From Desulfovibrionaceae bacterium (GTDB lineage Bacteria; Desulfobacterota; Desulfovibrionia; Desulfovibrionales; Desulfovibrionaceae), in contig WRIL01000007.1 in assembly GCA_009782775.1 (NCBI GenBank), positions 1 to 64,000 of the forward strand: a stretch of DNA of 64,000 nucleotides, read 5' to 3'. Both the position numbers and the translations under genes were made by a program. The first letter of the stretch is position 1. Each line of letters starts with the position of its first letter. The notes beneath the pieces are model-generated. The model made no database searches, was not told where the DNA came from, and worked only from the letters and a program-made list of their open reading frames with translations. This document shows, piece by piece, positions 58,799 through 64,000 of the stretch.

Positions 58799-61117
58799 TC
58801 AAGATTGGGACGGATTCAGGAGCAGAGCCACGAGAAAGGCGGCGCTGACTCCGGCCAGGACGGTGAGGCCGAAGATGCGGACCGGCGGGAAAGACGTCAG
58901 GGCCAGGACGCCGAAGGACAGGGCTGTGGTGCAGTAAGAAAGGGTTACGGCCAGGAGGGCGGCTTGCCGTCCTTCCGGATTCAGGCCGGCCCCTCCTTCT
59001 TCCAAGTGAAGAAGATAATCCAGGCCTAGGCCAAAAATCAGCGCCAGGCCGACCACGGAAAAAAAACTCAGAGGGAGTCCGCCGAGAACCGAGAGCAGAG
59101 CCAAGGCATAGAGCGCCAGAAGCAGGAGAGCGGCGCAGAGGCGGGATGCGGCCTGACGGGCGTACACCTTCAGGATGAGCAAAAGCGCCAGGACGCCCGC
59201 GACCGCGAACAGGCGCAACATGATACGGCTTAAGGAATCCAGGGCGAGACTGGAATCCTTGGCCCGGTGGACGAAAAATACGCCCTCCATATCAGCGGCT
59301 AGGGCGCGCAGAAAATCCTCATCCCTACTCAGGGGCAGCAGACGGGAATAATGCCGCCCGGAAGCGGCCTGCCCAAAATACAGCTTGTCCAGCAATGGAC
59401 GCAGGAACTCCGGGGGCTGATCCGGTGACAGAAAAACCCCGGCCGCCTTGGCAAAGTCTTCTTGCAAGCCCACGGCCTTTTCCGGCGGAAAACCCAGATG
59501 GGCATACTGCTCCCCGGCCAGGGGCAAAAGACGCTCCGCCGCCGCCCGGCTGTCCCTCTGGGAGCGGAGCGATGGCGTCAAAAGCGCGCCTGCCAATCCT
59601 CCGCCCGCAAGTCCGGCCAGGGTTTCCTCCTTTTCCAGCAGTTCCTCCCGGTCCCGGCCGGAAAGAATGAAATACCCGCCCATTCCCGGGGAGCCGGCCA
59701 GTCTGGAGGCCAGACGCTCAGACTCCAACAGATCCGCAGGCATGTGGTAAAGCTGATCCAGCCGGTTCTCCACTCTCAGTCCCTCCCATTGCGCCGCGAG
59801 GCAGAGGAGCGCCGGCAGGATCAGGAGCAGGGCAATTTTCCGGCGGGAGACGGAACCGGGTAACCGCGAAAGGAGGCGGCGGACGCGCCCTCCCAAATCC
59901 GCCGGCCCTGAAGGAAGGCAGGGGAAGAGACAGTTCACCGACAAAAAGGAACTCAGCAAACCCACTGCGGTGAAGAGGGCGAATTGTTTCAAAATGCTGA
60001 AGGGCGCAAAAAAAACGGCTATAAAACAAATCTCGGAAGACAACAGGCAGAGCAACATGGCCCGCCGCGCCCCGGCCCGCTCTTCCAGGCCGGCACCTTC
60101 CCGCTGGTGCGCGAAATGATGGATGGAGTAGTCAATACTGATGCCGATAAGGGTGGTTCCGAAAACAAAGGTGAGCAGATGGATTTCATGAAAAAAGGCC
60201 AGCACGGCCCCGGCGGCGGCCAGGATCGAACAGGCGATCATGGCCAGGGTGGCCAGTATGGGCAAGAGGGAACGGTAAATCAGGAGAAAAAGCAGGGCGA
60301 TGAGGCCCAGGCTCACCACGGAAATGAGGCTGACTTCGCGCTCCGCGGCCGCGGCCGCGGCCTGGCTGTGAAAGGGCGGCCCGGAATACACCACGGTCAG
60401 TTCCGAATCATCGGACTCAAGCCCGGCGCAGAAGGTCCGGATCTCCGCCAGGACGCCCGCGCCTGAAAGAGAAGCCGCCTCCGGGGCGAGCGAGCCTTGC
60501 AACTGCACATACCACTTGCCTTCCAGGCGCCCCGCCAGTACTCCCTCCTGCAGGGAAAGAAGCCCCGACTGCAAGCCGGAGCTAAGCAGGCCGCGCATGG
60601 CCCGCTGGGTCAGCAAAAAAGGGTCGTCTTCCAGATACTCCAAACCCGGCAGACTGATCGGCCCAAAGGCCAAGGCCAGGGCCTCGGCCGCCAGGTTCCC
60701 GGCCCGCCCCGCTTCCAGCAGGGCACGCTCTTCCGGGCCGAGAAGGAGGTAACGGTAATGATGCAGGTGGACAAGTAACCCTTCCAAAGGCTGAATTTCC
60801 AAATCCAGGCGCTGAAAGACGCCGGAGGCGGCCAAACGATCCCGGATCCCGGAGACCTTTTTTTTGGCTACGGCCAAATCAGGATGTCCAGCCAGGATGC
60901 GCAAATCCCCGGCATCCCGGAGGGTCCAAGCCTTTTCCACCGCCGCGAGCTCGTTGCCGGATCTGCCTACTCTGGAGGGCTGGGGCAAAAGTTCGGCCAG
61001 ATCCGCCTGAATGCGGAAAGGACCATAAAAGAACCAACTCCAGGTCAGAACCAGGGACAAGGCCAGGTGAACGGCCAACCAGGCCGCCGGCTTATTTGCC
61101 AAAGAGCGCCTGTTCAC
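58799..61117 (-). CDS. apeM: MMPL/RND-type exporter (ApeM-like)
   Basis: 772 aa, two 6-TM blocks; GTTLIGISIDYSIHHFAHQRE and GLALIFGLGLDYLLHLEEG. Confidence 0.88.
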   Translation of the reverse strand: MNRRSLANKPAAWLAVHLALSLVLTWSWFFYGPFRIQADLAELLPQPSRVGRSGNELAAVEKAWTLRDAGDLRILAGHPDLAVAKKKVSGIRDRLAASGVFQRLDLEIQPLEGLLVHLHHYRYLLLGPEERALLEAGRAGNLAAEALALAFGPISLPGLEYLEDDPFLLTQRAMRGLLSSGLQSGLLSLQEGVLAGRLEGKWYVQLQGSLAPEAASLSGAGVLAEIRTFCAGLESDDSELTVVYSGPPFHSQAAAAAAEREVSLISVVSLGLIALLFLLIYRSLLPILATLAMIACSILAAAGAVLAFFHEIHLLTFVFGTTLIGISIDYSIHHFAHQREGAGLEERAGARRAMLLCLLSSEICFIAVFFAPFSILKQFALFTAVGLLSSFLSVNCLFPCLPSGPADLGGRVRRLLSRLPGSVSRRKIALLLILPALLCLAAQWEGLRVENRLDQLYHMPADLLESERLASRLAGSPGMGGYFILSGRDREELLEKEETLAGLAGGGLAGALLTPSLRSQRDSRAAAERLLPLAGEQYAHLGFPPEKAVGLQEDFAKAAGVFLSPDQPPEFLRPLLDKLYFGQAASGRHYSRLLPLSRDEDFLRALAADMEGVFFVHRAKDSSLALDSLSRIMLRLFAVAGVLALLLILKVYARQAASRLCAALLLLALYALALLSVLGGLPLSFFSVVGLALIFGLGLDYLLHLEEGGAGLNPEGRQAALLAVTLSYCTTALSFGVLALTSFPPVRIFGLTVLAGVSAAFLVALLLNPSQS

Positions 61118-61778
61118 GTTCGCTCAATCCGTCCGGCCCATCTGAATAGACATGCCCGAATAGCTCATATTCAATACGGTCGCCGCCGGCTTCATCCACC
61201 GCCACCCGGCGCAAGGACGTTTCCCCGGCCAAGCTGATGCGGGCGATGAAGGCGCCGATCCCCCCATCCGCCGGGACAAGGCCCAGAAACCAACGCGACT
61301 CGTCGGCCTGGAAAAAGATCTGGAATTCTTCCCCGAGCGCCTCGCCCTGCCCGGAAAACACCAACCGCATGACCCGGGCCAGACGCATAAAAGTCTCGTT
61401 GCCGGAGGCCTCCAGCCGGGTAGCCGGGTAGCCGGGCACTGACTGGATGACATAATCCTGTCCCAGCGCCATGGTAGAGGGGAAGGGGGCGATGGTTTCC
61501 CAGACCAGACCGAAATCCCTAGCGATAATAAAATACCCTCTGGATTCCAGGACACGGCCCAGACGCCTAAGGATCTTCTTCTGCCGGAATTCTCCCCGGA
61601 CCAAGGGGCGGGCTGCCAGAGCAGCGCAGACTTCCCGGAAACGGGGAAGGTTTTCCTCGTCCAAGGAGCGAACAAAGGGATCTCTTTCGTCCGGGACGCC
61701 GAAACACACGGCAACAGGACAGGCCCAAAGCCCCAACCAGGCCAAGCCCAGCACGGCTGCCCGCAGGCCGGCGCGCAT
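61092..61778 (-). CDS. apeL: LolA-related outer-membrane carrier (ApeL-like)
   Basis: VRGEFRQKKILRRLGRVLESRGYFIIARDFGLVWETIAPFPSTMALG. Confidence 0.82.
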   Translation of the reverse strand: MRAGLRAAVLGLAWLGLWACPVAVCFGVPDERDPFVRSLDEENLPRFREVCAALAARPLVRGEFRQKKILRRLGRVLESRGYFIIARDFGLVWETIAPFPSTMALGQDYVIQSVPGYPATRLEASGNETFMRLARVMRLVFSGQGEALGEEFQIFFQADESRWFLGLVPADGGIGAFIARISLAGETSLRRVAVDEAGGDRIEYELFGHVYSDGPDGLSEREQALFGK

Positions 61779-62218
61779 CAGGCGCTCTCCCCGGATCGGC
61801 CGTCCATGAAGGCTTGCACTTTCTCCAGCAGGATATCCGGGCAGACCAGGCAGGATTCGTTGCCTGCCAGATCATAGGCCATCTGCGTGCTGGAGCCGCG
61901 GGTGGCCATCTTGCCTGCGGCGTTATACAAAGCGTAGCTTATAATCAGGCAGTTCTCGTATTCTTCCAGCCAGGCCCTAGCCCGCACCTTTTCCCCAAAG
62001 GTCAGGGGATGTATGTACTTGACCGAAACGCCGATTACCGGGAAGGCGTAGCCACTCTCGCGCATCTCCAGGTAGCCGTATCCCAGCGCGTTCAACAGGG
62101 CGCAGCGGACCTTTTCAAAATACTTCAGGTAGTGGCCGTGCCAGACCACCTGCATGGAGTCCACGTCGTAAAATTCCACCTGGAACTCAATCTCGATGCT
62201 CGGCATTGCCCGCGACAT
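61778..62218 (-). CDS. apeK: Hotdog-fold acyl-CoA/ACP thioesterase (ApeK-like)
   Basis: IEFQVEFYDVDSMQVVWHGHYLKYFEKVRCALLNALGYGYLEM (4HBT motif). Start chosen at MSRAMPSIEIE. Confidence 0.85.
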   Translation of the reverse strand: MSRAMPSIEIEFQVEFYDVDSMQVVWHGHYLKYFEKVRCALLNALGYGYLEMRESGYAFPVIGVSVKYIHPLTFGEKVRARAWLEEYENCLIISYALYNAAGKMATRGSSTQMAYDLAGNESCLVCPDILLEKVQAFMDGRSGESA

Positions 62219-63905
62219 GATCTTCACCTTTGGCCCAGAAATCATAAAAATTATACCACTGGTAGGGATGGGTCTTGCAATACTCTTCCAGGCGACCGGC
62301 AAAGGCGCGGGCCAGAACCTCGGCCCTTTTCATCCTTTCCTTCCGCCGGCCTCCGGCCTGGGCAACCGGAGCCAGGGGCTGCCGGTGGACATGCACGGCA
62401 TAGGCCGGGGAGAGACGGAAGCCAGACCGCCGCAGGGCAAAAATGAAATAGACCGGCGCCTCCAGCAGGGCGGCCAGGAAGAAGGCCCCCTGCCCAAAAG
62501 GAGCCTCTCCCTGCAAAAAAGGCAGCAAAAAATACTTCTCCCTGGCGGCGGGAGAGGTCCTGTCTCCAGCGATGACCACCAGCCCCCCGGAGGCAAGGCT
62601 GTCCTGCAAACGGCTGACCGTCTCCGGTCCCAGATCGGCGGTGTTGATCACCCGCAGAGCCGCTCCCGGGTTAAGCGCGCGCAGGAGACCGTCAAAACGC
62701 GGGGTGACCTCCAGGTTTACCAGGGCGGTGACCTCCAGGGGGATCTCCCTCTGAAAATGCGCCAGGGCGCGCAAAAATTCCATGTTGCCCAAGTGCGAAC
62801 AAATGAGCAGCGCCCCCTGCCCCCTTTGCAGTTCCTGACACAAAGCCCCCACGTCATCCGCCTGATAAAGCAAATCCAGACCCTTGCCCCCGCCGCTCCA
62901 AATTTTCAGTTTTTCCAGCAGGGCCAGGGAAAAACTCCGGATATGCAGGTAAGGATGGAGCCGCGCCTTCTTTCCTTCCATTTCCAGCGCCGTCCGCGCC
63001 TTGAGCAGAAAACGGCGTGATTCGCGCCGGGCTTGGGGAACGAGGAAATAATAAAATAAACTCACCGGAAAAGTCAAAAGGCCCAGCAGCGGCATGGGCA
63101 GAGGGCGCAGGCAGAAGAGCATGGCCAGGGCCAGCCCGGATCCCTGTTCCTTTTTCTCGGACCAGTGCGTGGACAGAGGCGCCTTGCGCGCCATGCGTCC
63201 GGGCAGGGAACAAAGCATCTTGCAAAAGAGCCGGGCAAAGACCCAGCTCAGGCGCAGGTTATCCAGCAGGGGGCGAAAATGCGAAAGCCCCCCCTCAGGA
63301 TAGGTCACCCGCACCGGGTAAAAAAGCAGGGGAACCCCGTCCAGACGCAGGCGGGCTAGGATATCGGCGTCAAACCCCATGCGGCGGTCCCAGCGGCAGC
63401 TTTGCAGGAGGCGCAGGCTCTTTTCCACCGGGTAAACCCGGAAACCGCAAAGGGCGTCCTTTATGTCCGTGGACAGGGTGACAATGCGGCTCCAGACATT
63501 GGCCACTTCCCTACCGTATCTGCGGCTGGCCGGGGCCGAGACGTCATATTCCGGATAGCCGCAGACCGCCGCTTCCGGGTTGGCTGCCGCAGCCTCCAAA
63601 AAAAAGGCGCAGGCTCCGAGATCATGCTGTCCGTCGGCATCCACCTGCAAAACATGCGTAAGTCCCAGGACCAGGGCCAGATCCAGTCCGGCGCAGATGG
63701 CCGCGCCCTTGCCGGAATTTTCCTCCAGGCGCGTCAGCCGGACCAGCGGGCAGGCGGCTGCCGCCTCTTCCAGGGCCTCGCGGGTCGAAGCCCCGCTCCC
63801 GTCGTCCACCATGATAATGGGCAGCCCGTGCCGGGCCAGTTCAGGAAGCATGGCGGCCGCCGTCCGGCCGTGGTTATATACCGGGATGAGAAAACCCTGT
63901 TTCAT
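62187..63905 (-). CDS. apeJ: GT2 glycosyltransferase fused to LpxL-like acyltransferase (ApeJ-like)
   Basis: N-terminal FLIPVYNHGRTAAAMLPELARHGLPIIMVDDGSG...VLQVDADGQHD; C-terminal GALLICSHLGNMEFLRALAHFQ and VVIAGDRTSPAAREKY. Confidence 0.87.
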   Translation of the reverse strand: MKQGFLIPVYNHGRTAAAMLPELARHGLPIIMVDDGSGASTREALEEAAAACPLVRLTRLEENSGKGAAICAGLDLALVLGLTHVLQVDADGQHDLGACAFFLEAAAANPEAAVCGYPEYDVSAPASRRYGREVANVWSRIVTLSTDIKDALCGFRVYPVEKSLRLLQSCRWDRRMGFDADILARLRLDGVPLLFYPVRVTYPEGGLSHFRPLLDNLRLSWVFARLFCKMLCSLPGRMARKAPLSTHWSEKKEQGSGLALAMLFCLRPLPMPLLGLLTFPVSLFYYFLVPQARRESRRFLLKARTALEMEGKKARLHPYLHIRSFSLALLEKLKIWSGGGKGLDLLYQADDVGALCQELQRGQGALLICSHLGNMEFLRALAHFQREIPLEVTALVNLEVTPRFDGLLRALNPGAALRVINTADLGPETVSRLQDSLASGGLVVIAGDRTSPAAREKYFLLPFLQGEAPFGQGAFFLAALLEAPVYFIFALRRSGFRLSPAYAVHVHRQPLAPVAQAGGRRKERMKRAEVLARAFAGRLEEYCKTHPYQWYNFYDFWAKGEDHVAGNAEHRD

Positions 63906-64000
63906 GCCCCGGATCCCAGCAATAAAGACCCGGAAGAAAAAATTTCCTTCCTGTCCGCGCTATCCAGAATCTTGAAACTGAGCAGACGCTCCTCCGGAAC
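63902..64000 (-). CDS. C-terminal end of a CDS cut by the window edge (probable ApeI-like hotdog dehydratase)
   Basis: Own translation: ...VPEERLLSFKILDSADRKEIFSSGSLLLGSGA*, stop overlapping the apeJ-like ATG (GCATGA); not in the ORF track. Confidence 0.5.
   Translation of the reverse strand, partial: VPEERLLSFKILDSADRKEIFSSGSLLLGSGA

Overview
The window is GC-rich and mostly core-genome DNA. Gene content and order suggest a Desulfovibrionaceae-like deltaproteobacterium; this is inferred from gene families, not searched. It also carries several accessory segments. (1) 1-3954: right end of an island inserted at a tRNA-Leu(UAA) gene, with a tyrosine recombinase overlapping a Fic gene, a HigBA/RelE-like toxin-antitoxin pair, and a hypothetical CDS running off the left edge. 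(2) 5973-10400: downstream of tRNA-Val(CAC), an AT-rich RloC/PrrC-like AAA ATPase (candidate anticodon nuclease) converging on a 5'-truncated type III restriction Res gene with no Mod. (3) 10425-16802: a 2125-aa repetitive adhesin with VWA and type I secretion signal, a TAAG (LapG-type) motif in its N-terminal module, and an exact 618-bp internal repeat; a decayed receiver-domain fragment lies next to it. (4) 45168-49257: a translationally overlapped phosphonate (2-AEP) operon in which both fused nucleotidyltransferase-like domains have non-canonical signature motifs. (5) 53228-64000: an aryl-polyene-type cluster in apeI-R order, with an M20 metallohydrolase coupled to its last gene. Housekeeping genes include dnaK, larB, rpmB, rpmF-plsX-fabH, copA, rlpA, htpX, pyrR, mfd, cheW, ugd, fliR-flhB, a frameshifted murJ, trmI and purD. 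All family calls were made by eye from motifs; no database search was run.
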